NCBI GenBank assembly: GCA_933228895.1
Contig: OW121855.1
Coordinates: 49,118,698-49,182,697 of the forward strand
Direction of reading: 5' to 3'
Length of the DNA stretch: 64,000 bases
Source: Platycnemis pennipes
Taxonomy: Eukaryota > Arthropoda > Insecta > Odonata > Platycnemididae
Position numbers and translations under genes: made by a program. The notes below the pieces were generated by a model. That model did not search any database and was not told the origin of the DNA. It worked only from the letters and a program-made list of their open reading frames with translations. This document shows positions 1 to 11,645 of the stretch, piece by piece; positions within the stretch are counted from its first letter, which is position 1; the number at the start of each line of letters is the position of its first letter.

Positions 1-760
1 ACAGTTTGTATGCCGGCAATAAGCCAAAATATTCATATTGTCTGACGATTAGTGTTAATCAGAAATAATAATACCGGTTCTAAATGAAATGAGTATCTCT
101 AGGGATGCCGAAAGTCTGTTTTTATTTCGCGTTTAAATCTTTAAAAAGTTTAAATAAATATTGGAAGTAAAAGTTGAAACCCTGCAGTTTCTGCTTAGAT
201 TTTTGTTGCATACGTCACACATCATCAGGTGAACTGCAAGTGATTGACTGCCACAAAGTTAGCCTGAGACAGTGTCGAATAACAGAAATATTGGTTGGCA
301 CCATGAAAGTAATGTTGAGTATCGTTTCTCAGCAAAAGTGCTCACCACTATCCCAACATTTGCTTTAAACAGACCAGTATTCGTTTTAGGTAGAGGGAGG
401 GAGGGCTTAATACGGCAGTTAGTTCATATAAAAATGTGAGAAAATGAAAGCAGAAAATAGTTCATAATGATCAGCTTTGCTGCCAGATCGATAGCCACTT
501 AATAACGTCACGTGTAAAAATTCAATTTTTGCGTACTTATCAATATATATTTCGTTTGGCTCACCCAAGATACATCTTTTCTTATGGTAATTACATTTTT
601 TCTCATAAATCAAAATGTACCAAAAAATATTAACCCTCCGAGTTCAGAGTTTTATTTGGATTTATATTTTGCATCAGTTTTAAAGTGATTTCAGTTGTCC
701 ATCGATATTCGCCATTATTCAGTGAAATTATATTCCCAAAATTCAAAGTTCACCACCTAG

Positions 761-911
761 CCGCGAATAATTTAGCGGCATTGCGTACTGAAATTTCACA
801 ATAGGAGATATTCCACTAAGAAAATATCACTCGCATTGACTGGTACTCGAACTCAGGTTTCTCTGCTATTGTGAAATATCAGCGGGTAACGCCGCTAAAG
901 TTTTCGCTTGG
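761..911. repeat. Foldback MITE-like element
   Basis: Imperfect terminal inverted repeats of about 45 bp (761-804 and 866-911) share the segments TTTAGCGGC and ATTTCACAATAG. The centre holds a tRNA T-arm-like motif (GAGTTCGAGTACC on the minus strand). A relic of the same terminus appears at 40387-40426 (CAGCGGGTAACTCCGC then TAAAGTTTTCG), showing it is a dispersed family. Confidence 0.6.
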
Positions 912-1865
912 AATATATTGGAAGTATTGAGGAATATTTGCTATTGTACATTTACATATTCCAGTTTTGTTTTTACTATTTCTGCCGTGATCTTTTTTCG
1001 CTCCATTAAAGAACCAGGCCTCCAGTTAAACTGATACGGAAGGTTTCCTAATTTTAAGGTCCAAAGTTGGCGCAACAAGAATATTTCTCGGAGAAAACAA
1101 TTTTGAATCGCTGGCTACACACTTGCTTTTTACTTTGTTGGCTGGCCCGATTCCCAAGTCCAGCTAACATTTTCGCCCTCTCCCGCTTTAGATAGCTCAG
1201 TCCTTGTGTGACTCCTGCACTTCCGTGGCTAACCAATTTACCCGTTTTCGGTTTACCTTAGGATGTAACTCTTCCATCATTCTTAAGTTTATTACAACTT
1301 CACCAGGCCCCTTTCATTGGAAATTCCTTCTGACCAGTTCTATGATGTCAGTTTTGGATGAGTCAACGAAGTAAAAGAGCACGTTACACTACCACAGCAC
1401 ATTATACTTTTCTTGCAATATTCCTACTATCTCATTTGTTAAGTTCTCCTAGAATACGTTGGATTCGAACGAAGAATTTAATTTACACCGAGACTAACTT
1501 ATTTGCTCAATATTGATTATCTGCTGAGTGTAGAAGCGATTATAGTTACTTTGCTAGTACGTTGCAAGGCCCAGTCTCCCACGAAATAGATTACACGACA
1601 TCTTCATGTGTCTCATGACTGAAATACTAGCACTCCAGTCTAAAGTATGGATATTATTCTTGAAATCTAAATATAATTGATGAACTTCAGCATACATTTA
1701 TCCAGTTCATACACCTGGTCTTAAACTCATCTCCAATATTTATGAGAAACATTTTTGCAGTCTTCTACTTTGTTTAATGCTTGGCTACGGCGATTTACAC
1801 CACCTTTGTTGTTAGCGAGTCCCTTCACTATAGTTTTACTGAAGATATTCGTATGAGTGTAGTGC

Positions 1866-2026
1866 ATTTCAAACCTGCTGCGTCAACGGCGGTGAAATTC
1901 ACATTAATTGCAATGCGAAAAAAATTCACCTGAACCACGGACCTTTGGCTTCCCGGTCCAGGTGAATTTTTTTCACATGGCAATTAATGTGAATTTCACC
2001 GCCGTTCACGCGGCAGGTTTGAAATA
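1866..2026. repeat. Long foldback hairpin built from a tRNA-like SINE
   Basis: Two arms of about 70 bp (1866-1935 and 1954-2026) are complementary with few mismatches, leaving a loop of about 18 nt. The arms share TTTCAAACCTGC, AACGGCGGTGAAATTCAC and ATTAATTGC. The loop CACGGACCTTTGGCTTCC is the reverse complement of the tRNA-like section of the SINE piece at 2186-2290, so the hairpin looks like a head-to-head copy of that element. Confidence 0.7.
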
Positions 2027-2185
2027 TTGTATATTTCCGCCAAGCGCGGTGTTAGCGCTGGAATGAGGTTCACCATTGGTCGTGGCTTCTTTGAAGCCCT
2101 TTCTCCCTTGCGTTGCCATCTTTAATGGATCACGAGAGCTCAAAATCAGTTCCTTGAACTACGGTATAATTGCCACGTGAATTAC

Positions 2186-2290
2186 GGATCCTGGGTAGCG
2201 TAGTGGTCTGCGCAGTGGTCCGGGAAGCCAAAGGTCCGTGGTTCGATTCCCGGTCCATGTGAATTTCTTCACTTGGCAATTAATGTGATA
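2186..2290 (+). repeat. tRNA-derived SINE fragment
   Basis: An A box (TAGCGTAGTGG, 2196-2206) and a perfect B box (GGTTCGATTCC, 2240-2250) are spaced as in a tRNA promoter. The flanking arms do not pair into an acceptor stem, so it is a SINE rather than a tRNA gene. The tail (GTGAATTTCTTCAC, ATTAATGTGA) repeats the arm of the hairpin just upstream. The GAAGCCAAAGGTC segment recurs near 17170. Confidence 0.65.
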
Positions 2291-5260
2291 TTCGTATAAT
2301 ATTGCTATTTCTGGGAAGGCGATAACATATATTCAGAATATATAGGATTAGGAAACGTCTCAGGGCTAAATTTTCTTTCCCTTTGGACGAGTCTGCATCG
2401 GAGGGACTAAATGGAGAACTAATGGTGTATGACACAGCGGAGACTACCCGAATATATGAGTTTTATTCTTTGCTTTTGGGGCCTGAAATCCAAATGAAAT
2501 GAAACCTTCCTTCCAAATATTCTGTCCCGGAGTTTCATTTCGAGCCCATTTTATCAAGAACAAGATATTTCTGACACAGCTGTTCCAAATTCCAAATTGA
2601 AAAAAAACTTGCGGGGAAAATTTAACTCTTTCCGCTCGACAAAACATACATCTCTCACACCCGAACAGGCACCGAATATAATAAGCGTTCCACTTTTTAA
2701 AATATCTCGACGGTCGTTTGCTCACTCAAAGGTGTTTAGAAAGCCTCGACTAACACGTGCTAAAAGATGGGTGCGGAGAGCATTTCGCCAAATTTTGTCT
2801 GTCTACGTGGGGGTGCAATTCATTTCGGGAAATCGATTAATTCTATATCGGCTCATTAGAGTAGTGGTGCCGTGATTTCATCATTCGTGATTCGATATCA
2901 TCTTCAAATATGTGAACTTGAAAGAAATTTCTTGTTAAATCATGGTTGGCCATTAGCGCGCAGCAAACCGTGCGGATCATTTCAGAAATAAATTAATCGC
3001 TCCTCAAATAAGATGAGCTTAAGAACCCGATTTAATCAGATACTTACGCCAATTAAAAATTACTCGACAGGTACAACCTGCTGGACTGATAGTACATGAT
3101 AACAACTCGATTCCGAACAAACCTGTTTAAAACGTAAAATAAGGTCTAGATTATGCGATGCATCACTAATGAGAATAATTTCAGCTCAAATTAACTTGAG
3201 AAAAATCTATTCGTAATGATAGAGGAAGGCGAATCGATGAACATTCCCTTCTCCCGAGGAAAACTGTCGTGTTTGCTGTTCGCCCACGCAATGGTCATGC
3301 GTGACAAGTATAAGTGACATCTCATGGCCGTTAAGGTCTTCAAGATTATGTCATGTCAAAATTATTTTAATGAACGCGAGTCCGCGACTCGCCATCGTGG
3401 ATGAAGATTTGAGTCAGCGTCGCGAGCGAATTGAAGGAAGAAGCGATGAGGTAATCGGGATAGATAACGCTCGGCGGATACAAATTGAATTACGCTCCTT
3501 ATCGAGGGGCTTCCGATTTCTCACACGTATGCAGACACGTAGAAGGGTGGAGCGCCCAATTTTAAACATACATACGGGTATGTGCAATGCGTTCATACAT
3601 ATGTATATGTATGTAAGCATATAAATACGTATGCATGGGAGCAGTGGTGGAGGGGAAGAGGAGAGAGAAGAGGAAAGGATGGAAGGAGATGCCAGAGGGT
3701 TTAAAAATGGCGCGACAAGGCCGACACAGCTCGAATCCAGACGGTCAAGTGCTCGGTAGAGCGGTGCGTGAAGCTGGTGTGGACCACACTCGAAACACTT
3801 CCATCCATGCGTTGCTTCCCTTTATGCGGCGCAGCGTATCCTAATACGATGTTGAAATTTGTCTGCAGTGGAGCGTAAAAAGGGTCACGGTAATGCCATC
3901 AACATCGTGTTCACAGAAAGAGCACGCGGACTTTTACGCACGTTGGCACGTATTGTAGGGTATGTTAGCACGCTTTTTACATATAAATGAGACGCTCTGA
4001 ATACAATATGGGGCGCAGAATACTACGAAAAAGGCCAACAACGAGTTAGATAATGAATATAAATAACATTCCATTGACATTCTCCCCTCAAACAAGCCGC
4101 AATATATCTGATACGACGGCTTATGTAAGACGAAAGTATTAGAATTACCAAGCCCATAGTTTTTATTATTTTTTTATTTTGACGCTGATGCAAGTAACAT
4201 CGACTCATTCGTCTCCACGCTATCTTTACAAAAATGTGCGTGAAAGTGAAATAACCGGCTAAAGTTTAGAAAACGGAAATTCATGAGGACGAGTACTTGA
4301 AACGAACGAAAGTGTGGAAAAGGATAAGTACACCATAGGGTCCACTGTTTTTTTTTAAGTTAGGTAAAATTAGCGGAATGAATTTACCCATAAGAGAAAG
4401 GGTATCACGAACTATTCCGACTTGACGAATGCTCCTTATGTCGTTACAGAAACGGTTAAAAAACAGAAAATTGTTAATCGAGGAACTTGAAATACATTCA
4501 TTTGGTATCTCTTCATTAATCACTATTGGTTGCAGATGAAATTTGGAAGCCGACAAGCATGAATATCTAACTGATAGGATGAAGAGTAATTGCTACATCC
4601 TGTTCCCGCTATATATCTTTCTGAGCTCTAACATATCTTATCGGCTAAGAAAGAACGGCGGAGAAAATATCTTACAGTATCGACTAAGCATAAAATTTCC
4701 TTCGCAGCTAGTTCAAATGTTCCGCCTGCCTTCATGCAATTTTTTTTTAATGAATTGAAAACACTGTTAAACTAGTCGTCAACTCATCATCATCTCACAG
4801 AAATAGGATAATTTACAATTTGTATGAAGGGACTCTCTACAATGGCCGATGTTTAATTTTGATTATCGAAAGTTTTATCGTAATGATGCAACTTACAAAC
4901 TGTAGACCGTTATTTAATCTACGGCCAGCATAAAAATCATCGATATGAGCAACAATTTTCATATAATTCCATTTTTGCCATTTATTTCAACTATCTTTTG
5001 GATTTTCGGTGTTACAAACAATATATTTTACCCCCAAGGTTCCTAAGGCAATCACCACGTTAATGATCATTTATAAACAGAAGGGCACTATGTATTTACG
5101 GTGAATACTATTTTTAATAGCACAAGAGATTTATGGAAGCTGAATATGATATTTAAAGCTAGGGTATAAATTTTTCCTCTTGTACACTCATTTTTATGGA
5201 TGAAAAGTTAAAAGGCGGAAGTTGAAATGCGCATATGAGCTCAATCAATAAGTGACTCAC
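2291..5260. other. Intronic stretch without recognised features
   Basis: AT-rich intron sequence. A GC-richer patch at 3240-3850 includes CATACATATGTATATGTATG-type simple sequence and short open frames on both strands with no family resemblance. Nothing else can be named. Confidence 0.5.
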
Positions 5261-5453
5261 CAAAAGTTTATTGTCCACCGTCTTGACGACGATCTCCTCT
5301 GGTTCATACTGGGACACGTCGAAGCGGAGCTTTAGTGATTTGCCCTCTCCTTCGTCTTGGATCAACGGGGAGTTGAGGCCGTCCAACCACGTCTTTGGTT
5401 CTCCACCACGTTGTGCAACGCCGTCGCTCGTGGAAGAGGAGGTGGTGGAGGAG
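5261..5453 (-). CDS. HspB8: HspB8-type small heat-shock protein, coding exon 2
   Basis: This exon encodes residues 62-126. It begins after a good acceptor (pyrimidine-rich, TTATTCCAG) and ends at a donor GTGAGT with phase 0. Residues 62-72 are a Ser/Thr-rich linker. Residues 89-96 (NSPLIQDE) and 102-126 (LKLRFDVSQYEPEEIVVKTV then DNKLL) form the start of the alpha-crystallin domain, strands beta2 to beta4. They match the corresponding part of Drosophila CG14207, including the break after VD-KLL. The remaining domain (expected HAKHEEK motif, dimer-interface strand and C-terminal tail) is not between here and the left edge of the window, so at least one more exon lies outside. Codons are GC-richer than the surrounding intron. 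No frameshift or stop is seen. Confidence 0.93.
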
Positions 5454-8132
5454 CTGGAATAATGGAAAGTCAGGAGTCATTTAGTTCACGGAACAAATAT
5501 CAATAATGTAATACTAGAGGAACGTAACTAAAAAATGTAAAGGGGTGGTGATTTAAACTATAACTAGCTACACTGCTAATTACAGGACCTGAATTGGAAC
5601 TCCCAATACCTTTGCCATTCCTACCAAATTAAACTTGAGACAAAAAATATCACAAAACATCTCCTTTTCATTCAAAATGTTGTCATTCCTCTTCCATTTA
5701 ACGTTACAAAAATCTCAAATCATATTCTCCCGCATCCCTTCACAGCATAAAATCTTGCTCAGCCAAATTTTTTACTGTTCCACATTATCCATTGCAGTAA
5801 GCCATCTTAAGAATTATTTGATAATTTGAGTTGACTAATTTTGCGTTCGAAATGAAGCGAGGAAAGCAACGGAAGAACAATTTATGGCGTACCAATGGGC
5901 AGGCATGTGATGACTTAAATTAAGATACCAGCAACAATAACAGCAGCATTTTACTGTGAGGATAAAATAGTCTGAGACATAATACTGCAGTTTTACACCG
6001 CCTTACTCCATCAAAGCTAAGAATGTTCAAAATATAAAGTACCTATAGAAGAACTTCTAATCAACAGCTATGACTAAGAATTCATTGACTGGCAGCTGGC
6101 CAAGGAATCCTATACAAAGCAGCTTCGCCAGACCTGAACACTGTTGCCAGGCAAGGGCAAGAGAGTTGAAAATGACTCACAAAGGAATATCTTCTACGCA
6201 CAACACTTTTAATTACAGTTTTAGTCAACCCTCTGTACATTTAAAGGAGGCTGGGATAAATAATGAGAGAATAATATTTTACTGCATGATGGAAAATATT
6301 ATTCAATCCTTACCTTGATTTAAGATACTGTATTCATTTTAGAGTTTTAAGCGGGAGTAGAAGTTAGTTTCAATACGTGTTTCAATGATATGTTGCAATT
6401 TTTTCCTTTTAACAAATATAGCATGCTAATTCAATAGAATCTGAGAAAAAGTTACCGTCGTTAATTTCGTTAAAAATGAGCATTAATTGGCTGGGTTGTG
6501 TTGGATGAGATACGTACTCTGCTAAACCTATCGCTTATAGTGACTCACTTTCACCAATTTCAGATGACACACATGATCAGACATTGATTAAAACGTGGCT
6601 GCTTTTAACACTGGAAACAACTTAGCAAGAATACATTTAATTTAGCACCGTGTTTACGCCTCATCCACTCAGAGATCTGGCATCCGGTGATAATGTGACA
6701 CTATTATCACCGGAATTAGATTGAGACTACCTCCTTACAAGATTAACGGATGATAACTAGTTATACGAAAACTTGCAGGCAATTCCACGACAAAAATGAG
6801 ATTTATATTTTTGAGGCAGCTTATTTTCACTACTTCTTTGCATCTACATCTACTGAATTGCCAGCAAGGCTCCTCGAGGATGTATGGCAGGAGGGACATA
6901 ATCACTGAATATGCACTACATACAAAAAATAGTGTTAAAAAAACCTACTGAATGAGATATTTCTATTGATATCATACGTGCATTTTAGGGGTTTAACTAT
7001 AGAGTGATAACAATAAATAAAAGCAAGAAAATATCTTGGCAACGCCTTAACTGCTTAAAAAAATAAGTCTTTTTAAGGAAATAGTTCCTGAAGAAAAGGA
7101 AAAGTTCATTAATAAAATAGTATTTCTACTTATTTTTAGAATAACATTTTTACGGAGTTTAAAGTTAAAATGCGCGTACGACATTTCAAATATTTCGACG
7201 AAGTATTCTCTCTAGGTTTCCCCCAAAAAATGAAGAATTTAAAATTTAAAATTAATTCAAACATTTAGTACTCTCTTAACGGGATTCTGCATTACCCATC
7301 CGTGATTCACAGCTATAGGACTTCTTACAGGGGAAAAAACTCAAAATTCACCCCATGTCTTTCAGGAAAAGCGAGCATTTTTCCCCCAAATGATCGGACT
7401 TCTAAGCGAAAATATCTACAGTGAATGCGCCTGCAAGGCTCTGCGGGGATTGCACTGCTGTTCAGCGTAATCTCGTTCCAGATCTAGTGCAAGCCTGTTC
7501 GTGCAGCGTGGAAAAAAAGATCCTGGATCCCTTGCACGGGGGTGGATGAACTGTCGCTCTAATCCGACAACCCGACTCCTTACGTCGAAGAGGCACGCGA
7601 ACTCGGAGGGGAACAGTAAAACCCCTTCCCTTCCTCCTCCTCCCTCTCTCGCACGCAAGTTTCATCCTAGGACTCGAGAGATAAAATTCACCCTGAGAAT
7701 GAAAAATTATGTGAACAACAACCGTATCTCATGCTGGGCAGCTGTCTCTTCTGGGAGGTGGGAGAAAATTAGCCTGTCCGTTTGATTTTTCTGGAGCACT
7801 CGTTTTCACTTTTATTACCTCACTTCCAGGTAAGTTCCCGCTTCTCTGGGGACGACGAAGCGATAAAGGGGGAAAAAAATTAGATTGATACCAGCTCCTT
7901 TCTTACATCTGCGCACCGCTAATGGCTTCACAAACCCACTGATGAGTTGCACGCCCTCTTTATATTTTTATTAATGCCCACGTACACACTCTTGATTAAG
8001 GACTGGTATTTTGAAATAATCCCTGGGGCCCTTTCACCGGGGGAATGGAACAGCCGGTGACTTTAGGGGAAAAATGTTCACGGGAAAAGGCCATCCAAAA
8101 TGTTCATTTTAATTTAATCCTAAGACTGAGTT
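5454..8132. other. Intronic stretch, no gene recognised
   Basis: Mostly AT-rich and without coding signal. It contains a 30-bp near-palindrome at 6684-6713 and a GC-richer patch at 7420-7700 with a pyrimidine-rich tract (7625-7650). Short frames in that patch are low complexity and not supported. Confidence 0.5.
6684..6713. repeat. 30-bp near-palindrome
   Basis: Perfect 11-bp arms CCGGTGATAAT / ATTATCACCGG separated by GTGACACT. It could extrude as a short hairpin or bind a dimeric protein. No known motif is claimed. Confidence 0.6.
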
Positions 8133-8270
8133 GGGAAAAGAAGAATTAACACTGCACTTCCACATGATATAAGATTTATTTAACGTTTGTTCACAAGACC
8201 GGTTTCGCCACAGTTGCGTTAAATAAATCTTATACCAGGTGGAATTTCAGTATTAATTCTTCTTTTCCTG
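8133..8270. repeat. Foldback MITE, 138 bp
   Basis: Terminal inverted repeats of about 53 bp (8133-8185 and 8217-8270) share GAAAAGAAGAATTAA and ATAAGATTTATTTAACG. The loop includes GACCGGTTTCGCC, a motif typical of short insect foldback repeats that end in CGAAACCGGTC. It has no coding capacity and would be mobilised in trans if at all. Confidence 0.75.
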
Positions 8271-8459
8271 ATAGTAAGGAATTCCACCAAGTAAGGTCTG
8301 AAACCATCATCTACACTAAGACAGTGTTAAAAATCAAGTTATTTCAATCTCATCACATCATGATCGCAAAATTTGTGAATGGTACGGTATGAACGTCCTA
8401 CCCTTTTCTGAATACGGTTTTTAGCATGTAAACGAATTTCAGGTTACGTTATTTAAGGC

Positions 8460-8659
8460 ATCATCATTGGTCAACAATCCTAAGATTGGTTTACGCAATC
8501 CTCCATTCGATTCTCCCATAGGCCAACCTCTTCATACTGATGTAATTCTTCCCTTTTATATCCTTCACAACTAGTTCCATATATCTCATACGGGGCTAGC
8601 ATATTCCATTTTGCCGCTTACTTTTCTCTCGACGAGTGTCTTCATCAGATTATCGTGTC
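8460..8659 (-). pseudogene. RTE-like LINE, 3' end (segment 1 of a split copy)
   Basis: Minus-strand translation gives LMKTLVERKVSGK, the conserved segment after reverse transcriptase in RTE-type LINEs, followed by a frameshifted tail and a 3' end rich in TGATGATG near 8460. The same motif (GLMKTVVEGQ-like) is found in other copies at 15.4, 23.4, 40.0 and 55.0 kb. The copy continues at 11088-11240 and 14681-14870, separated by two younger insertions. Confidence 0.7.
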
Positions 8660-9321
8660 TTAACCCTCCCTACCTACCTGGGGTCTTTTTTGACCCCAGC
8701 TCACAGAAAAAGTTGAATAACTCATTAATTTGTACAGCTTTATGCATCATATTTTAGGAATTCTCCAATAAAACACTTTTGTATCGACTCCATTTTTCAT
8801 TTTTAAAATATTTATGACAATAAGCCTTAAAAAAAATAATTTCTTGCTTGGGGTCAAGTTTGACCCCAGGTAGGGTATGTGGAACTAAAATATACCCGAT
8901 AGTATTTTAGTACAAGGAGATGAATTTACATTTTCCATTAGAAATAATTGAATAAATAATAGCATTTGTCATGACTTTGTCATGAAAGGAAAGAATACTA
9001 GCAATTTATATCATAAAATAAGTAATGCCCTGAGTGTTAAAATTATTAGAAGAGAAGAAATTGTTGAGCTATGGATGTATTTCCCTCGCATGTGACACCA
9101 AGATAGATGTTCCGGTAATATACACAGTCGTATCAACGTTAAAACGTAGTGAATCAAATAGAGGCTTAGCTATTCATTTGCAAAATCTATTGAATGTCAG
9201 CAGTTTCCAACTGGGTGAACTTGGAGACTAACGCATAATAAGTCGATCATATTCACCTCACCCCATCACATAACAGAAGCTGAATACTGCTAAGTGATTG
9301 CTAGCGTACTATGATTTCAAC

Positions 9322-9732
9322 TTGCTCTGCAGCTTCTAATCCAACTATTATCTGCGGACAGCGGATTCGTCGTCAACAGTGTGTTTTCTTTGTAATCAGC
9401 AACAGTCAACGTTTTTTGACTTCGTAATTTTTGTCCTCTGTAACGAGCTTAGCTGATATAGAGAGAATTAGTAACTTGTGGTTGCTCCTCCGACGATTTT
9501 TGAAGCCATCATTGCTCTCCAACTTCTAATCTAACTGTTATCTTCGCAGAGCTCATCAACAGAGTCATCAATGCTGTGCTTTCTTTGTAATCAGCAATGA
9601 GTCAGAAATAGCAGTCACTGTTTTCTCCACTTGTATTTTGACTTCGTAGTATTTGACCTCTGATACGAGCTAGGCTTTTACGCTGAGAATCGTCACTCGT
9701 GGTCACTCCTCCGACGACTGTAGAAGTCACAT
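9322..9732. repeat. Tandem duplication (about 200-bp units) inside the piggyBac element
   Basis: Unit 1 (9322-9510) and unit 2 (9511-9732) align along their length with small indels. Shared blocks include TTGCTCT, CTTCTAATC, TTTCTTTGTAATCAGCAA, TTGACTTCGTA and GCTCCTCCGACGA-type segments. They lie in the 5' noncoding part of the element, upstream of the transposase start. Confidence 0.7.
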
Positions 9733-9813
9733 CTTTCCTCGCTCAAGCGTACATCCCGCACTGGGGATCCCAATGGGGAATTATTGGCGGTCATACAAGA
9801 ACAATAACTGATT

Positions 9814-10690
9814 ATGGCAGCCTTTAGAGTCAAATTAGCTCCTGGATACAGCGAGAACGAAGCCGTTAACGATTTATTAGAATCGAAAGATTAACGATGA
9901 AGAAAACATTCAAAATGAGAGTGATGGAAGTAAAGCAGAGGCAGGAAACAGGGAGGTGGAAATAAGGGACCAGGAGGAGGACGAGCTTCATGAGGAAATC
10001 CTAGGTGTATGTATCAAAGAAGACGATCCACGGGGAGTGAGGAAGGAAAAATAAAATGGGATGCTATAGAACCAAAGTCGACTGGAAAAAATATTATCCA
10101 AGAATATCATCAGGTGGGACGCCGGTTTTTATGGTCTGCTAAACATAAGGCATTTGAAATTTGTTGCCCTGAAAAGAATAAACGGGAAGTGATTTTGTAT
10201 TACAACTCTGCAAAATTCGGTGTGCATACTGTAGATCAAATTATTCTGTAAAAAGAGGGACTAGAAAATGGCCATTGGCTATTTTTTTTGTTATCGTAGA
10301 TCTTGCAGGTATAAATGCATACCACATGTATTCGAGAAAATACTCCTCTTTCCGCGAAAAAAAAATTCTAGGCTGCGATTCCTTTTAGAATCAGCAAAAG
10401 AAATGTTAGCACCTGAAATTCATCGCTGAGTAGGAAAAACCGAATGCCAAAAAAATAGATTTCGGACTGCGATCGAAATTGCTGAGATTGGCGGTATTCT
10501 GCTAGTAAATGACAGAGAAATTGTGTCCAGAAAATGGGTGGCAGATGTTCCATTTGCCCTCGTAAGAGAGACAAACAACCAATGATCTTTCTAATGCTTG
10601 CAACAGATACGTGTAAGGTGATCATGTTCAACAAAGAAGCGTCTGCAATGTGACATTAGTGAGTGTGTAGATGGAGATTTCAAATTAAAA
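9814..10690 (+). pseudogene. piggyBac transposase remnant
   Basis: Translation from the ATG at 9814 begins MAAFRVKLAPGYSENEAVND, then an acidic stretch (with one frame break) as in piggyBac N-termini. After a deletion of the catalytic core it resumes at PEKNKREVILYYNSAKFG then VHTVDQIIL, which corresponds to the family motif YYNxTKGGVDTVDQM containing the third catalytic Asp. Next come RRWPLAIFF-like residues and, in another frame, GRCSICPRKRDKQP, the start of the C-terminal cysteine-rich domain. Stops and frameshifts break it in several places. The first two catalytic Asp regions are not present, so it cannot transpose DNA on its own. Confidence 0.8.
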
Positions 10691-11087
10691 ATTTGGCACA
10701 ATTCTTTTGAGTCATGAAATTTTGTAATTGGTCATCACGTGTTGGCACTATGCTGCAAATATTTAAATATTTTAAATATTATATTGTATTCAGATATTTA
10801 AACTATGTACATAAATACGTATTTAGGTAAATTTAATCCTCATTATTCAAGACTATACTATGAGTGCCATCTAAAAAATTATAATCTTTTTTTCTAAATT
10901 ATGCAATGCATATGATACTGTGGTATTTTTCTGTTAATTTATCTGAAATGTATTTAATTAAAATACAAATGAATATGAGTCATTGGAATAATGTTATCAC
11001 TTAAAATAATTAAAATTCACGATGGGGTCAAAAAAGACCCCAAGTAGGGAGGACGTGATTTTTTTAGTAACAGGTAGCGAGGGTTAA

Positions 11088-11240
11088 ATTATGGCCGATA
11101 CAGTTGTCCCTTCTTCTTCTTAGGGTTTTCAGCAGAATCCTTTTTTCTCCCACTCTTCTTAAGACTTCTTGTTTGTCAATCGGTCGATCCATTTTATCTT
11201 CATCATTCTTCGGTAGCATCACATTTCAAATGCTTCCAGC
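11088..11240 (-). pseudogene. RTE-like LINE, segment 2 of the split copy
   Basis: Minus-strand translation contains KNDEDKMDRPIDKQEVLRR and LLKTLRRRRDNCIGH, the region C-terminal to RT that recurs in the other RTE copies of this window. It joins segment 1 across the piggyBac insertion and segment 3 across the gypsy insertion. Confidence 0.75.
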
Positions 11241-11531
11241 TGTGACGTCGGGATCCCTCAATTAATGTATACCTTATTAAAAACTCGTTTGGGCATTGCC
11301 CCTCTTTATTCCACGTCTTTATCTTTCCAAAACCTTTCTTAACAATCCTGTCAACAACCTTTTTAACGATCCATGGCAACCCTCAAACAAAAACCAATAA
11401 ACAACATCAATAAACAACGTAAAACATTAACATACAAATCAATATCATCAAAAACAAAACAACGAACGAAACCAAATACAGAAGACGAACAAAACAAATA
11501 AAAATGGAACCCGACAAGGCACGACGTTACA
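11241..11531 (-). repeat. 3' LTR of the gypsy element
   Basis: 291 bp, starting TGTGACGTCGGG and ending GACGTTACA on the plus strand. It matches the other LTR along its whole length by eye. It lies 3' of the coding frame, after the polypurine tract. Confidence 0.93.
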
Positions 11532-11645
11532 GACTTGCCCCCTCCCTCTAGACGAGTACAGGTCGTGAAGTCACGACCTTACTCGACAGGTCAGCATCTC
11601 AGCTGGTAAGGAGCACCAGGTTTGGAATCGGACCCTCAGTGGCAA

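Larger units (their letters stand above)
1..5260 (-). other. Intron 2 of the HspB8-type gene (partial)
   Basis: The sequence downstream of the exon 2 donor runs to the window edge without the next expected coding exon on the minus strand; I looked for the HAKHEEK-type continuation and did not see it. It contains a foldback element at 761-911, a long hairpin at 1866-2026, and a tRNA-like SINE piece at 2186-2290. A moderately GC-richer stretch at about 3240-3850 has no convincing coding. The rest shows nothing I can name. Confidence 0.75.
8664..11083 (+). mobile_element. Degenerate piggyBac-type DNA transposon
   Basis: The element is flanked by TTAA duplications (8660-8663 and 11084-11087) and starts CCCTCCCTACC, ending GGTAGCGAGGG. 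Subterminal copies of TGGGGTCTTTTTTGACCCCA occur near both ends (8680-8700, 11022-11042), plus a third variant at 8850-8868. Inside are a tandem duplication (9322-9732) and the remains of a piggyBac transposase (9814-10690) lacking its catalytic core. The sequence either side of the TTAA copies joins into one RTE-like LINE, so the insertion split that element. Without an intact transposase it is non-autonomous. Confidence 0.85.

Noticed and set aside
2186..2265. Possible tRNA gene with perfect A and B boxes
   Set aside because: The acceptor and anticodon arms do not pair, and the same segment recurs in other repeats, so it is a SINE promoter.
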